DNA from: Muribaculaceae bacterium
Lineage (GTDB): Bacteria > Bacteroidota > Bacteroidia > Bacteroidales > Muribaculaceae
DNA: 64,000 nucleotides
Reading direction: 5' to 3'
NCBI GenBank assembly: GCA_023667285.1
Contig: JAMPAK010000001.1
Coordinates: forward strand, 472,137-536,136
The notes beneath the pieces were generated by a model, which did no database searches, was not told where the DNA came from, and saw only the letters and a program-made list of their open reading frames with translations. Positions 36,012 through 45,099 of the stretch are shown here, piece by piece (within the stretch, counting starts at the first letter, position 1; every line of letters begins with the position of its first letter). The translations under genes were made by a program, and so were the position numbers.

Positions 36012-36043
36012 TTGTGCAGAGTCGCGACGTTTCGTTACTTTTG
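36012..36043 (+). promoter_or_regulatory. Promoter of the OmpA-family lipoprotein
   Basis: TTG at 36012-36014, 21 bases, TACTTTTG at 36036-36043. Start near 36049, leader of about 40 AT-rich bases, typical of strongly translated Bacteroidetes messages. Confidence 0.65.
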
Positions 36044-36088
36044 CAGCGTGAAATTAATAAAATTAACTAAAATAAAATTTCTATCGGT

Positions 36089-36796
36089 ATGAGAATTCTT
36101 AAGGTATTAGGTGTCCCCGCTCTCGCTCTCTGTGTGCTGGGCATGGGGATGACAGGATGTTCATCAATGAATAACACCGGCAAGGGCGCTGCCATTGGCG
36201 GTGCGGGTGGCGCAGGCCTCGGCGCTGCTGTCGGCGCTCTCATCGGAGGCGGCAAAGGCGCCGCTATCGGTGCAGGCGTGGGCGCTGCTGTCGGTGCAGG
36301 GGCCGGTGTGCTGATCGGCAAGAAGATGGACAAGCAGCAGAAGGAACTGCAGGAGCAGCTGGCCCAGCAGGCCAAGGTCGAACAGACCACTGACCAGAAC
36401 GGCCTACAGGCCATCAAGGTGACATTTGACGGTGGAATCCTCTTCCCCACAAACGGAACCTCACTGAGCCAGAACGCCAAGGTGGACCTCACCAAATTCG
36501 CTGCTTCGCTCAACTCTAACCCTGACACAAACGTGCAGATTTATGGTTATACCGACGATACCGGCACACTTCAGGTCAACGAGAGAGTAGCCACAGGCCG
36601 TGCTGATGCCGTCCGCAACTATCTGCTCAACTCAGGCGTCTCTGCCACACGTCTCTTTGCCGAGGGTCTCCCCATGCAGGACTATATCGCATCAAACAAC
36701 ACTGCCGAGGGACGCGCGCAGAACCGCCGTGTCGAAATCTACATCACCGCCGACCAGAAGATGATCGAGGCCGCCAACAACGGCACTCTCAAGTAG
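36089..36796 (+). CDS. OmpA family lipoprotein with glycine-zipper domain
   Basis: 235 residues. Lipobox with Cys at GMGMTGCSS (about residue 24), then a long Gly/Ala zipper (GGAGGAGLGAAVGALIGGGKGAAIGAGVGAAVGAGAG) at about 30-75, a Gln-rich coiled stretch (KQQKELQEQLAQQ), and a C-terminal OmpA peptidoglycan-binding domain with VQIYGYTDDTGT near 152-163 and AEGRAQNRRVEIYI near 210-223. Likely anchored in the outer membrane and bound to peptidoglycan. It has its own promoter and terminator. Confidence 0.93.
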   Translation: MRILKVLGVPALALCVLGMGMTGCSSMNNTGKGAAIGGAGGAGLGAAVGALIGGGKGAAIGAGVGAAVGAGAGVLIGKKMDKQQKELQEQLAQQAKVEQTTDQNGLQAIKVTFDGGILFPTNGTSLSQNAKVDLTKFAASLNSNPDTNVQIYGYTDDTGTLQVNERVATGRADAVRNYLLNSGVSATRLFAEGLPMQDYIASNNTAEGRAQNRRVEIYITADQKMIEAANNGTLK

Positions 36797-36823
36797 CCTT
36801 CTGAGCCCCTGAATGAAATATTG

Positions 36824-36877
36824 TCCTCCCCACGGGTTAAATTATGTCAAATGATTTGCCCGTGAGGAGGATTTTTT
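36824..36877 (+). terminator. Intrinsic terminator after the OmpA lipoprotein gene
   Basis: A 12-bp stem with one mismatch (TCCTCCCCACGGG pairs with CCCGTGAGGAGGA) around a 22-base loop, followed by six T. It starts 28 bases after the stop at 36796. Confidence 0.85.
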
Positions 36878-36886
36878 GTAAATTTG
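36855..36886 (+). promoter_or_regulatory. Promoter of the ECF sigma gene, overlapping the terminator
   Basis: TTTG at 36855-36858, 20 bases, TAAATTTG at 36879-36886. The -33 element sits in the loop edge and the spacer covers the 3' arm of the preceding terminator. Leader about 110 bases to the ATG at 37004. Confidence 0.6.
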
Positions 36887-37003
36887 CATTCAGAAACACA
36901 GGAATATTGTGTGACACAAACTATATTTAACCGATTTTAAAGTAATTTTAACCATAGTTGCCTATTGAACATTGCTACTCTAATCAATCACACTGAGAAA
37001 ACA

Positions 37004-37594
37004 ATGGAACATCTGACTAAGCTGTCTGACTCAGAGCTGGTCGCCGCTTACGCCAACGACAACAACGAGGCTTTCGATGTATTGCTTGAACGCCACAAGC
37101 AGAAAGTCTATTCCTATATAATCCACATCGTCAAGAACCGCGACGTGGCTGACGATATCTTCCAAGAGACATTCGTCAAAGCCATCATGACTATAAGACA
37201 GGGCCGTTATGCCGAGCACGGGAAATTCTCCGGCTGGCTCACACGGATTGCCCACAATCTCATCATTGACTATTTCCGTCAGGAAAGAATGGAGAATACA
37301 GTCTCCACCGACAGTGAGGACTGCGATCTCCTCAACCGCCGCGACCTCTCAGACGGAAACATCGAGGATGAGATGGTGGAAGAGCAGATCGACGAGGACC
37401 TGCGACGGATTGTGATGTCGCTCCCCGACCCTCAGCGTGAGGTGCTTGTGATGAGGATTTACCGTAACATGTCGTTCAAGGAAATAGCAAAGGCCACAGG
37501 GGTCAGCATCAACACGGCGCTGGGCCGCATGAGATATGCCATCCTGAATATGCGCCGCATAGCCGGAGAGAAAAACATCGTCCTGGCTGTGTAG
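37004..37594 (+). CDS. RNA polymerase sigma factor, ECF family
   Basis: 196 residues from the ATG at 37004. Region 2: DNNEAFDVLLERHKQKVYSYIIHIVKNRDVADDIFQETFVKAI near 17-60 and FSGWLTRIAHNLIIDYFRQ near 70-90. Region 4: LPDPQREVLVMRIYRNMSFKEIAKATGVSINTALGRM near 134-175. No anti-sigma gene follows; the next gene is a porin 29 bases on, which may be a target or merely cotranscribed. Confidence 0.93.
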   Translation: MEHLTKLSDSELVAAYANDNNEAFDVLLERHKQKVYSYIIHIVKNRDVADDIFQETFVKAIMTIRQGRYAEHGKFSGWLTRIAHNLIIDYFRQERMENTVSTDSEDCDLLNRRDLSDGNIEDEMVEEQIDEDLRRIVMSLPDPQREVLVMRIYRNMSFKEIAKATGVSINTALGRMRYAILNMRRIAGEKNIVLAV

Positions 37595-37623
37595 AAAAAC
37601 ACAAATTACGTGAACCGAAAAAT

Positions 37624-38673
37624 ATGAAGCCGTCTGTTAGCCGTCTTCACCTTATATGGTGTGCCCCGGGGGTAAGATTCCTTGCGGGGCTACTGTTTTT
37701 TTCGGCTTTCGGATTGAGAGGAGAGACCCCAGACACCCTGAGCCGCCTCCCTCACATCCACGGCGCCCTCCGCGCCCGCTATGAGATGGCCACGCAAGGA
37801 GGCGAGGAGCGTTTCCAGATGAGAAATGCACGTGTCACCATCGACGGCCTCATCTCCCCCGCCATAGACTATTTTGTGCAGGCCGACCTCTGCGACCGCG
37901 GCAAGATGAAGATTCTCGATGCATGGGGTCGCCTCGAGGTCGCACAGGGGTTGAGGCTCCAGGCCGGACAGTTCCGCCTCCCTTTTGGAACGGATTGCTT
38001 CAAAGCCCCCTCAAACTATATCTTTGCCAACCGCTCATTCATCGGCAAGAACATGAACAATGTGCGCGGCGTCGGCGCAAAAATCTCCTGGACACACAGT
38101 CTCCTCACCCTTGAGGGTGGCGCTTTCAACCCCACATCCATCACCGACCAGGAGAGATGGGTCAAGCGGTTGGCCTATGCCGGAAAGGCTGTCCTCAGAC
38201 CCGGTCATGGCCTCACCATCGCAGCCGGAGCGCAGACCATCATCCCTGACTCCGTGAGGATAAACCTCACCGGCGCAAGCGTGGGCTGGACCCACGGCGG
38301 CCTGACGCTTGAGGGCGAGTATATGAACAAGCATTACACTCGGTCGGCTCACTCCACGGCCCATGCCTGGAATCTGTTTGCCGACTATGCCTTCCCCGTC
38401 AAGGCCGGCATTTTCAACCGTGCATCAGTCCAGGGGCGCTGGGACGGGATGACCGCTCACAGCAACGGGATAAGAGACTCCCTGGGAGAACTCACCACAA
38501 ACGACCCTGCAAGAAACCGCATCACACTCGGCGCCACACTCACATATGGATATAAGGCTGTGAGGTGTGACCTGAGGCTCGACTACGAGAAATATTTCTA
38601 TCACCATGGGGTGAAGGCCCCGTCGCTCGACGCTGCCGATAAGGTCTGCGCCGAGCTTGTCATAAGATTCTGA
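37624..38673 (+). CDS. Porin (OprO/OprP-like) outer-membrane barrel
   Basis: 349 residues. N-terminal signal region (residues 10-33, FLAGLLFFSAFGLRGE), then alternating beta-strand sequence: ALRARYEMATQGGEERFQMRNARVTIDG, the phosphate-porin-like FVQADLCDRGKMKILDAWGRLEVAQGLRLQAGQFRLPFG near 78-117, and a C-terminal Phe (VIRF) typical of barrel assembly signals. Shorter than classical OprP (about 400). Cargo unknown. It starts 29 bases after the sigma factor stop and ends 2 bases before dapB. Confidence 0.85.
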   Translation: MKPSVSRLHLIWCAPGVRFLAGLLFFSAFGLRGETPDTLSRLPHIHGALRARYEMATQGGEERFQMRNARVTIDGLISPAIDYFVQADLCDRGKMKILDAWGRLEVAQGLRLQAGQFRLPFGTDCFKAPSNYIFANRSFIGKNMNNVRGVGAKISWTHSLLTLEGGAFNPTSITDQERWVKRLAYAGKAVLRPGHGLTIAAGAQTIIPDSVRINLTGASVGWTHGGLTLEGEYMNKHYTRSAHSTAHAWNLFADYAFPVKAGIFNRASVQGRWDGMTAHSNGIRDSLGELTTNDPARNRITLGATLTYGYKAVRCDLRLDYEKYFYHHGVKAPSLDAADKVCAELVIRF

Positions 38674-38675
38674 TT

Positions 38676-39467
38676 ATGAAGATTGCACTGATAGGGCATG
38701 GCAAAATGGGCCATGCCATCGAGAAGATAGCCCGCGAGAGGGGCCACGAGATTGTCGCCATAATCGATGCCGACAACACCGCTGACATGGGCTCTGAGGC
38801 TTTCGCCTCAGCTGATGCCGCCATTGAGTTCACAACCCCCTCCACCGCGGCGGCCAATGTTGAGCGGGCCGTCGCTAAGGGTGTCCCCGTGGTCTGCGGA
38901 TCCACAGGGTGGTACGATGCCAAGCCACAAGTGGACAAGGCCGTCCTCGAAGCCGGGACAGCCCTGATTGCCTCCACCAATTTCTCAGTGGGTGTCTACG
39001 TCACACGCCTTGTCTCAAAATATCTGGCCGGCATCATGGGCCATCTTCCTCAGTACACCCCCTCGCTCACCGAGACCCATCACATACATAAACTCGACTA
39101 CCCCTCGGGGACAGCGCTCACCATGGCCGCAGACATTGTGGAGGCCGACCCTCTGCTGAACACCTATGAGAGCATAGGAGAGGTTAGGGTCGACGAGGAA
39201 GGGACACACGTCGTGCGCCCCGAGTCTCCGGCTGATTCGGCCAAGGATTCCCTCCCGGTTCTTGCCATCCGCCGCGGCGAGGTGCCGGGCATCCACACTG
39301 TGGAGTGGACATCGGATGTAGACACCATCACTCTCACCCACGAGGCCAAGAGCCGCGAGGGGTTTGCCCTCGGAGCCGTGATGGCTGCTGAGTGGATCCT
39401 GGGGAAGAAGGGTGTCTTCTCCATCGACGACATGATGAACGATATTCTTAACACTTCAGCAAAATGA
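38676..39467 (+). CDS. dapB: 4-hydroxy-tetrahydrodipicolinate reductase
   Basis: Lysine/diaminopimelate pathway reductase. 263 residues. Dinucleotide loop IALIGHGKMGHAI at residues 3-15, EFTTPS near 51-56, the STGW and STNFSVGV segments near 78 and 103-110, the catalytic motif HHIHKLDYPSGTAL near 133-146 and the C-terminal SREGFALGAVMAAEWI. Overlaps lepB by 4 bases; the dapB-lepB-wbqC order is usual in Bacteroidales. Confidence 0.96.
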   Translation: MKIALIGHGKMGHAIEKIARERGHEIVAIIDADNTADMGSEAFASADAAIEFTTPSTAAANVERAVAKGVPVVCGSTGWYDAKPQVDKAVLEAGTALIASTNFSVGVYVTRLVSKYLAGIMGHLPQYTPSLTETHHIHKLDYPSGTALTMAADIVEADPLLNTYESIGEVRVDEEGTHVVRPESPADSAKDSLPVLAIRRGEVPGIHTVEWTSDVDTITLTHEAKSREGFALGAVMAAEWILGKKGVFSIDDMMNDILNTSAK

Positions 39468-40909
39468 AAGGCCCGTCGTTTCAGGAACGCATCAAATCAA
39501 CCCGCGCCTCGCGCTGGGTGAGATTCGGGATTGTCTCATTGATATTTTTCCTTTGGGTGGCCTGGCTTGGCAACTGGTGGGTGGCCCTCTGGTGGATATT
39601 GCTGCTCGACATCTATATTCTCGGCTACATCCCCTTCACCTGGTGGAAGAAGTCAAAGAACGCTGCCGTGCGCTCAGTGATGAGCTGGGTCGATGCCATT
39701 GTCTACGCCCTCATCCTGGTCTACTTCGTGTTCACCTTCGTGGGACAGAACTATCAGATACCCTCATCCTCTCTTGAGAAATCCCTCCTGGTGGGAGATT
39801 ATCTGTGGGTCAACAAGATGGCCTATGGACCCCGTGTCCCCAATACCCCTGTCCATTTCCCTCTGGTGCAGAACACATTCCCCATCATCAACACCAAGAG
39901 CTACCTTGAATTCCCTCAGTGGGACTACAAACGTCTGAAAGGCCTTGGAAAGGTGGAGCGCGGTGATATCGTGGTGTTCAACTTCCCGGCCGGCGACACT
40001 GTCTGCACAAAGGTGCAGAATCCTGACTACTACTCGCTTGTAAAGATGTATGGCCGCGCCACCATCGACGCCAACCCGCAGACCTTCGGCGAGGTCATAT
40101 ATCGTCCCGTGGACCGCAGGGAGAACTATGTCAAACGCGCAGTGGGTCTCCCCGGCGAGCGCCTCAGCATTGTCGACGGTGTCATCCATATCAACGGCGA
40201 GCCCATTCCGCAGCCCGAGAATGTGCAGTTCAACTATTATTTCCAGCTCAAGCAGGGCGAGATGACAGACGCCATGTGGCAGTCGCTCGGCATATCCATG
40301 GACGACCGCCACGTTGTCCCTGTCTCAGAGGCCGACCTCCCTGCCCTCAGTTCCCTTGGCTTCACAATAAATCCTGACGGCACCGTCCCCACGGTCTATG
40401 CCTCACCCCTCACCCCCGCCATGGTGAAGTCGCTCGAGGAGAACTCTGCCGTGGCCAGGGTGATGAAGATGCCTGCACAGCAGGGCGAGATGCTATATCC
40501 TGAAGGCCCGGCTGACTCTTGGACGCGCTCAGATTATGGAGAAATCTGGATTCCGGCCAAGGGTGCGAAACTTAAGATGGGTTCCAGGGCATGGCAGATA
40601 TATGGCCGCGTCATCCGCGACTATGAGGGTAACCCAACTGCTCAGTGGCGTGACGGTCAGATGTTTATCGATGGACAACCCGTGGATACCTACACCTTCA
40701 AGATGGACTACTACTTCATGATGGGCGACAACCGCGACAACTCGCTCGACTCGCGCTACTGGGGTTTCGTCCCCGAGGACCACATCGTGGGGCGACCGGA
40801 GCGTGTGCTGATCTCCTTCGACAAGGACCACAACATATTTAATGGCGGAATCCGTTGGAACCGTATCCTCCACAACGCCAATCCCGATAAACCCAAATAC
40901 GTCGGATGA
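39464..40909 (+). CDS. lepB: Signal peptidase I
   Basis: 481 residues, the long Bacteroidales form. N-terminal membrane segments near residues 22-60, then YALILVYFVFTFVGQNYQIPSSSLEKSLLVGDYLWVNKMAYG near 85-127, holding the catalytic Ser of the SS-L motif, RRENYVKRAVGLPGERL with the catalytic Lys near 222-238, an insert, and the C-terminal YYFMMGDNRDNSLDSRYWGFVPEDHIVG box. Cleaves Sec/Tat signal peptides on the periplasmic face. Overlaps dapB and the WbqC gene by 4 bases each. Confidence 0.96.
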   Translation: MKGPSFQERIKSTRASRWVRFGIVSLIFFLWVAWLGNWWVALWWILLLDIYILGYIPFTWWKKSKNAAVRSVMSWVDAIVYALILVYFVFTFVGQNYQIPSSSLEKSLLVGDYLWVNKMAYGPRVPNTPVHFPLVQNTFPIINTKSYLEFPQWDYKRLKGLGKVERGDIVVFNFPAGDTVCTKVQNPDYYSLVKMYGRATIDANPQTFGEVIYRPVDRRENYVKRAVGLPGERLSIVDGVIHINGEPIPQPENVQFNYYFQLKQGEMTDAMWQSLGISMDDRHVVPVSEADLPALSSLGFTINPDGTVPTVYASPLTPAMVKSLEENSAVARVMKMPAQQGEMLYPEGPADSWTRSDYGEIWIPAKGAKLKMGSRAWQIYGRVIRDYEGNPTAQWRDGQMFIDGQPVDTYTFKMDYYFMMGDNRDNSLDSRYWGFVPEDHIVGRPERVLISFDKDHNIFNGGIRWNRILHNANPDKPKYVG

Positions 40910-41583
40910 CTCCTCGTCTCTCACCTGCATCAGGGGTCTGTCTCATCCTTCCCCCCCGGCTCTGTGGGGGGATAGATGACTATGTCGCTGCATGGTCGGC
41001 CGCAGGGTCGTGCAGGTGCTGGAATGTGAGGTTTGACAAGCGTGAAAAAACTGCCCACAGGTTCACCATTGCCGACACCCGCGGTCCTCTCGACCTCACG
41101 GTGCCTATAGAGAAGCCTCAGACTCACAGATGCCTTTGGAGCGATATCCACATCTCTGACCACGGCTCCTGGTGGGATGTCCATAGAGTTGCCCTCGAGA
41201 GTGCATATGGCCGCACACCATACTTCGAGTTTTACATTGACCGCTTTCTCCCCATGCTGACAATCGGCGTCACCGACCGCTTCCCGCTCCTTGAGCAACT
41301 GGCAGGCGCATGGGAGAGCGAGATTAGGGATATACTCTCACTGGGCCATGAGACATATCCCGTCACAGATGTCACCCCCGTGGTCATGAACCCCGGTTTC
41401 AGGTATCTGACCCCCGCCTATCGGCAGGTCAGGGAGGATAAACTCGGATTTATCCCCGGATTGAGCATCTTGGATTTGGTCTTCAACCTCGGCCCTGAGT
41501 CGCAATTCTACCTCAACTCTGTGGCTGTTGAGATGCTGAAGTCCCCTTCTCAGCCTCAGTTTTTGGAGCGGCCTGTTTGTTGA
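40906..41583 (+). CDS. WbqC family protein
   Basis: 225 residues. Family segments include the FDKREKTAHRFTIADTRGPLDLTVPIEKP block near 43-72, DHGSWWDVHRVALESAYGRTPYFEFYID near 85-112 and the C-terminal GFIPGLSILDLVFNLGPES near 183-201. WbqC proteins are proposed to act in glycan or amino-sugar metabolism, but activity is not established. The last 24 codons overlap the convergent pgpH 3' end by 71 bases. Confidence 0.9.
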   Translation: MTPRLSPASGVCLILPPRLCGGIDDYVAAWSAAGSCRCWNVRFDKREKTAHRFTIADTRGPLDLTVPIEKPQTHRCLWSDIHISDHGSWWDVHRVALESAYGRTPYFEFYIDRFLPMLTIGVTDRFPLLEQLAGAWESEIRDILSLGHETYPVTDVTPVVMNPGFRYLTPAYRQVREDKLGFIPGLSILDLVFNLGPESQFYLNSVAVEMLKSPSQPQFLERPVC

Positions 41584-43615
41584 GCTCCGGATATGAGATG
41601 CGCGTGTGATACATGGTGCGCAGGCGCTGGGCAAACACCTCCTTGACGGCATTCACATCCCTGAACGAGATGGGCGACTCATTGTGCAGCCCCTCGGCAA
41701 TCTGTCCGTCTATAATCTTGTTTACAAGCGCGGTTATCGCCTCAGGTGTATGCTCCTTCATCGAGCGCGAGGCCGCCTCGACGGCGTCTGCCATCATCAG
41801 CAGCGACGTCTCACGGCTCTGCGGGTTAGGCCCCGGATATGTGAAGAGCGACGGATCCACAGTCTCTCCAGGGTGGGTGTTCACATAGGTGTTATAGAAA
41901 TAGCGCGCTTTCCCTGCACCGTGATGCTCGGCAATGAAATCCTTGATGGCCTGTGGAAGTTTTGCCTTGTCAGCCATCATCAGACCGTCGCGCACATGGC
42001 CTGTCACGATTCGTGCGCTCTGGATAGGGTCGAGGGCATCATGTGGATTCACACCGTGTTGGTTCTCGGTGAAGAAGGCCGGGTTACGAATCTTGCCTAT
42101 GTCGTGATAGAGTGCGCCGGTCCTCACCATCTGCACATTGGCTCCGATGCGCTGGGCGGCCGCAGATGCAAGGTTGCTCACCGACATCGAGTGGTTGAAT
42201 GTCCCCGGACACTCCTCAGAGAGCTCACGTAGAAGGGGGTTGTTGGTGTCTGAGAGTTCCACAAGCGTCACCTTGGAGGTATAGCCGAACACTCTCTCCA
42301 GCAGGAACATCAGCACATAGCTGAACGAGATGAGAATGGCGTTGACAGCAAATGCTCCAAAGATACGCGGCTCGGCCTTCGAGATGGTGCCGGTCTGCAT
42401 CACCTCCACTGATACATAACACAGGGCATAGGCGATGAAGATTAGGGCCGCTGTACGGATGAGCTGACTGCGCCTCGACAGGTCCTTGAGCGAGTCGATG
42501 GCCACAACTCCCGCCATCACCTGCATGAAGACGAACTCCAGCGGGAAGGATGCCACGATGGCACACAGAAGCACCACGGTGAGGTGGACAAAATAGGCCG
42601 TCCGCGAGTCAAGGAATATCACCACCAGAATCGGCACCATCGTGAAGGGGGTGATGTACATCCCCGATGAGAACGCCGCCCCCATGGCAAACGAGAAGAG
42701 CGTGAAGAGGGTGGTGAGGCTCACAAGGAACAGAACAGTCCGGAAATCCTTGAAATACTTCATGCGGAATATGTGCAGGTAGCCGAAGAGGCCCACCATC
42801 ACAATCATCACATACAGAATCTGACCCGCCACCGGATAGTGATGCTGTGTCAGCTGCCCCTCATGTCCGCGCTCCTCTGCCATCTCCTCATATGTCTCAA
42901 GGATAGTGGCTATGCGTGTGGTGACAATGTCACCCTTGTCGATGATTCTTTCACCCTGCTGCACCACTCCGATGGGCGCCAGAGCTTTCTGATAGGCATC
43001 CTCAAGCAGCGACTTTGTCCTCACGGAGTCGAGCGAGATGTTGGGCTTGAGCATCTCGGATAGTTTTGTGGCCGTGAGCGCCCCGTGGATATCCTTGTCG
43101 CGCAGGATGGAGTCGAGATGCTCATAGGCCCTGAAGGCCGAGAGAAACCTCGACGATGGCACGGAGATAGCTATATTGTCGTTGACAAACCTCACGGCGG
43201 GGAGATCCCCCGAGGTGATGCGGGCATATGTGTCGCGGTCTACGATGCCGTCCTCATATACACCCCGTATGGCCTTGATAATTTGGTTTTTCTGTGCCGG
43301 AGTTATGTCAAGGCCCTTGGTGTTGTTGAGCCTGGTTGTAAAGTCTGAGACTATGGTCTTCTCAAGAGCCGCATCACGCTTGAACACCGGCTCGAAACGG
43401 GCGTCTATGCTGTCCTTGAGCCGCGAGGCGCTCACAGAGTCGAGATGCTCGGGGATATCGAATGGCGCTGTAAAGAGGGCATAGGTCCAGGGACGGTTCA
43501 CCTCATAGACAAACCTGTCCTTGTCTGAGCGAGGCAAAAAGTAGACTATGAGAGCCACTGAGACTACGAAGAGCAGCACTCGCAGAAGTATATCCCGTTT
43601 TGTCAGAGTGTTCAT
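41513..43615 (-). CDS. pgpH: 7TM-HD cyclic-di-AMP phosphodiesterase (PgpH type)
   Basis: 700 residues. N-terminal span near 10-25, extracellular 7TMR-HD domain to about 260, seven membrane spans near 265-470 (YVMIVMVGLFGYLHIF; ILISFSYVLMFLLERVFG), and a cytosolic HD domain: CPGTFNHSMSVSNLASAAA near 484-502, GALYHDIGKIRNPAFF near 513-528, DPIQSARIVTGHVRDG, IAEHHGAGKARYFY. Degrades c-di-AMP in characterised relatives. Convergent with the WbqC gene. Confidence 0.92.
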   Translation of the reverse strand: MNTLTKRDILLRVLLFVVSVALIVYFLPRSDKDRFVYEVNRPWTYALFTAPFDIPEHLDSVSASRLKDSIDARFEPVFKRDAALEKTIVSDFTTRLNNTKGLDITPAQKNQIIKAIRGVYEDGIVDRDTYARITSGDLPAVRFVNDNIAISVPSSRFLSAFRAYEHLDSILRDKDIHGALTATKLSEMLKPNISLDSVRTKSLLEDAYQKALAPIGVVQQGERIIDKGDIVTTRIATILETYEEMAEERGHEGQLTQHHYPVAGQILYVMIVMVGLFGYLHIFRMKYFKDFRTVLFLVSLTTLFTLFSFAMGAAFSSGMYITPFTMVPILVVIFLDSRTAYFVHLTVVLLCAIVASFPLEFVFMQVMAGVVAIDSLKDLSRRSQLIRTAALIFIAYALCYVSVEVMQTGTISKAEPRIFGAFAVNAILISFSYVLMFLLERVFGYTSKVTLVELSDTNNPLLRELSEECPGTFNHSMSVSNLASAAAQRIGANVQMVRTGALYHDIGKIRNPAFFTENQHGVNPHDALDPIQSARIVTGHVRDGLMMADKAKLPQAIKDFIAEHHGAGKARYFYNTYVNTHPGETVDPSLFTYPGPNPQSRETSLLMMADAVEAASRSMKEHTPEAITALVNKIIDGQIAEGLHNESPISFRDVNAVKEVFAQRLRTMYHTRISYPELNKQAAPKTEAEKGTSASQQPQS

Positions 43616-43649
43616 GTGATGTGGTTTGAGTTACGATAGTGGTTACACA

Positions 43650-44138
43650 CTACATCGAGAGGATGGAGTAGAGCATGTAGAATGGCGCCCAGATGAGGCC
43701 TGCTATGAATGTGATGACACACCAGATGCCCGCCTTCTCAGAGGCCTTCTCGGCCCCGTCGATGTCGCCTCTCATCCATGTGGGTGAGACCTTGGCGGCA
43801 TAGATGATGGCCACCACCCCGGTGGGAATGCAGCACAGCAGCATCAGCGCGATGGCCCAGCCAAGATATGAAGGTGGCTGTGGTGTGTCCGGAAACCTAT
43901 GTGGAACGGCCATTGAGGGTTGGGGCGTCCGCTCAGGAATTGGCGGAATAGTGGTGTCAGGAATATCGACTATCCAGACGGCCGCTATCTCAGGGAGGTC
44001 TCCGGCCATGCTCCAGTCTGCCATGCCGTCACACCACACTGGGGTCTCGGGCGTGAGGTCAGGACGTGCGGTCAACTCTGACAGGGTCATCGGCCCTATC
44101 CGTGTGTCGCCCGACATTATCCAGTAAGATTTTTCCAT
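43650..44138 (-). CDS. GYF-2 and CD225/dispanin domain membrane protein
   Basis: 162 residues from the ATG at 44138 (MEKSYWIMSGDTRIGPM). N-terminal GYF_2 domain (RIGPMTLSEL, ETPVWCDGMADW), a Pro-rich linker, then a CD225/dispanin-like membrane part: YLGWAIALMLLCCIPTGVVAIIYAAKV near 91-117, a short loop with GDIDGAEKASEKA and the second span WCVITFIAGLIWAPFYMLYSI. Such proteins are frequent in Bacteroidetes but have no settled role. It lies between pgpH and deoC. Confidence 0.85.
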   Translation of the reverse strand: MEKSYWIMSGDTRIGPMTLSELTARPDLTPETPVWCDGMADWSMAGDLPEIAAVWIVDIPDTTIPPIPERTPQPSMAVPHRFPDTPQPPSYLGWAIALMLLCCIPTGVVAIIYAAKVSPTWMRGDIDGAEKASEKAGIWCVITFIAGLIWAPFYMLYSILSM

Positions 44139-44199
44139 TGCTTTGTGATGAGGGAGAAGCCGGGCAGTAGGCGCGGCCGCCACCCGGCTCTCCGGTTAA

Positions 44200-45084
44200 T
44201 CAAAAGAATTTGGTCTCCTCACCCAGAATGTCGGAGAGGATATTGTTGGCAAGGCGTGAGGCTCCGATGCGGAAGTACTCGTTTGTCTCCAGCCACTTGT
44301 CGCCAAGGACAGTGCGCACGATTGTGTAATACTTCAGAGCATCCTCAGTCGTCGAGACGCCCCCTGATGCCTTGAAGCCCACCATGCGGCCGGTCTTGGC
44401 ATAATACTCCTTGATGCACTCACACATCACATAGGCGGCCTCGAGCGAGGCTCCGTCATATTCCTTGCCTGTCGATGTCTTGATGAAGTCTGCACCGGCA
44501 TACATGCTCAGGACTGAGGCGTTGCGGATATTCTCAGCCGTCTTGAGAGCGCCCGTCTCGAGAATCACCTTGAGCAGCGAGTCTCGGCATGAATGCTTCA
44601 TCTCTGAAATCTGGTCACACACCTCCTCATAGTCCTTGTCGAAGAAGTCTCCGAGGGGAAGAACGATGTCAATCTCGTCGGCTCCGGCCTCAACGGCCAG
44701 GCCTACCTCTGCCACCTTCACCTCGATGAAACTCTGGGCTGAGGGGAAACATCCTGACACAGCGGCAATGTCGACCTCACTGACATCAAGCACGGTGCGC
44801 ACGATGGGCACAAAGTTGGGATAGACACAGATGGCCGCTACGTTGGGAAGATCCGGGTGCTCATGCTCAAAGGCGTTGACACGTTCAGTGAAGTCGGCCA
44901 CAGAGCGCTGTGAGTCTGTCGACTTGAGAGTGGTCAGATCGATGGAGTTGAATATGGCTTTGAGGACTTCAGGTTTCCTGTTCTCCTCGAGGTGCTTGTC
45001 GAGAATCTCGGCAACTTTGGCCTTAACCTCAGCGTCGTCGGTGGTGACGTGAGAGTCGGCGATGGCTTGCTGATATTTGTCCAT
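44200..45084 (-). CDS. deoC: Deoxyribose-phosphate aldolase
   Basis: Splits 2-deoxyribose 5-phosphate into glyceraldehyde 3-phosphate and acetaldehyde in deoxynucleoside catabolism. 294 residues, the longer Bacteroidetes type. Barrel landmarks: NVAAICVYPNFVPIV near 80-94, EIDIVLPLGDFF near 138-149, LKVILETGAL, the Schiff-base lysine in AGADFIKTSTGKEY near 200-213, and GRMVGFKASGGVSTTEDAL near 235-253. It is 15 bases after the MazG-like gene. Confidence 0.94.
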   Translation of the reverse strand: MDKYQQAIADSHVTTDDAEVKAKVAEILDKHLEENRKPEVLKAIFNSIDLTTLKSTDSQRSVADFTERVNAFEHEHPDLPNVAAICVYPNFVPIVRTVLDVSEVDIAAVSGCFPSAQSFIEVKVAEVGLAVEAGADEIDIVLPLGDFFDKDYEEVCDQISEMKHSCRDSLLKVILETGALKTAENIRNASVLSMYAGADFIKTSTGKEYDGASLEAAYVMCECIKEYYAKTGRMVGFKASGGVSTTEDALKYYTIVRTVLGDKWLETNEYFRIGASRLANNILSDILGEETKFF

Positions 45085-45099
45085 GGCGGGTAAGTGTTT

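Noticed and set aside
41513-41583. 71-base WbqC/pgpH overlap as a functional dual-coding region
   Set aside because: Both C-terminal tails here are low in conserved residues (Ser/Gln/Pro-rich on the pgpH side), so it looks like simple extension of stops.
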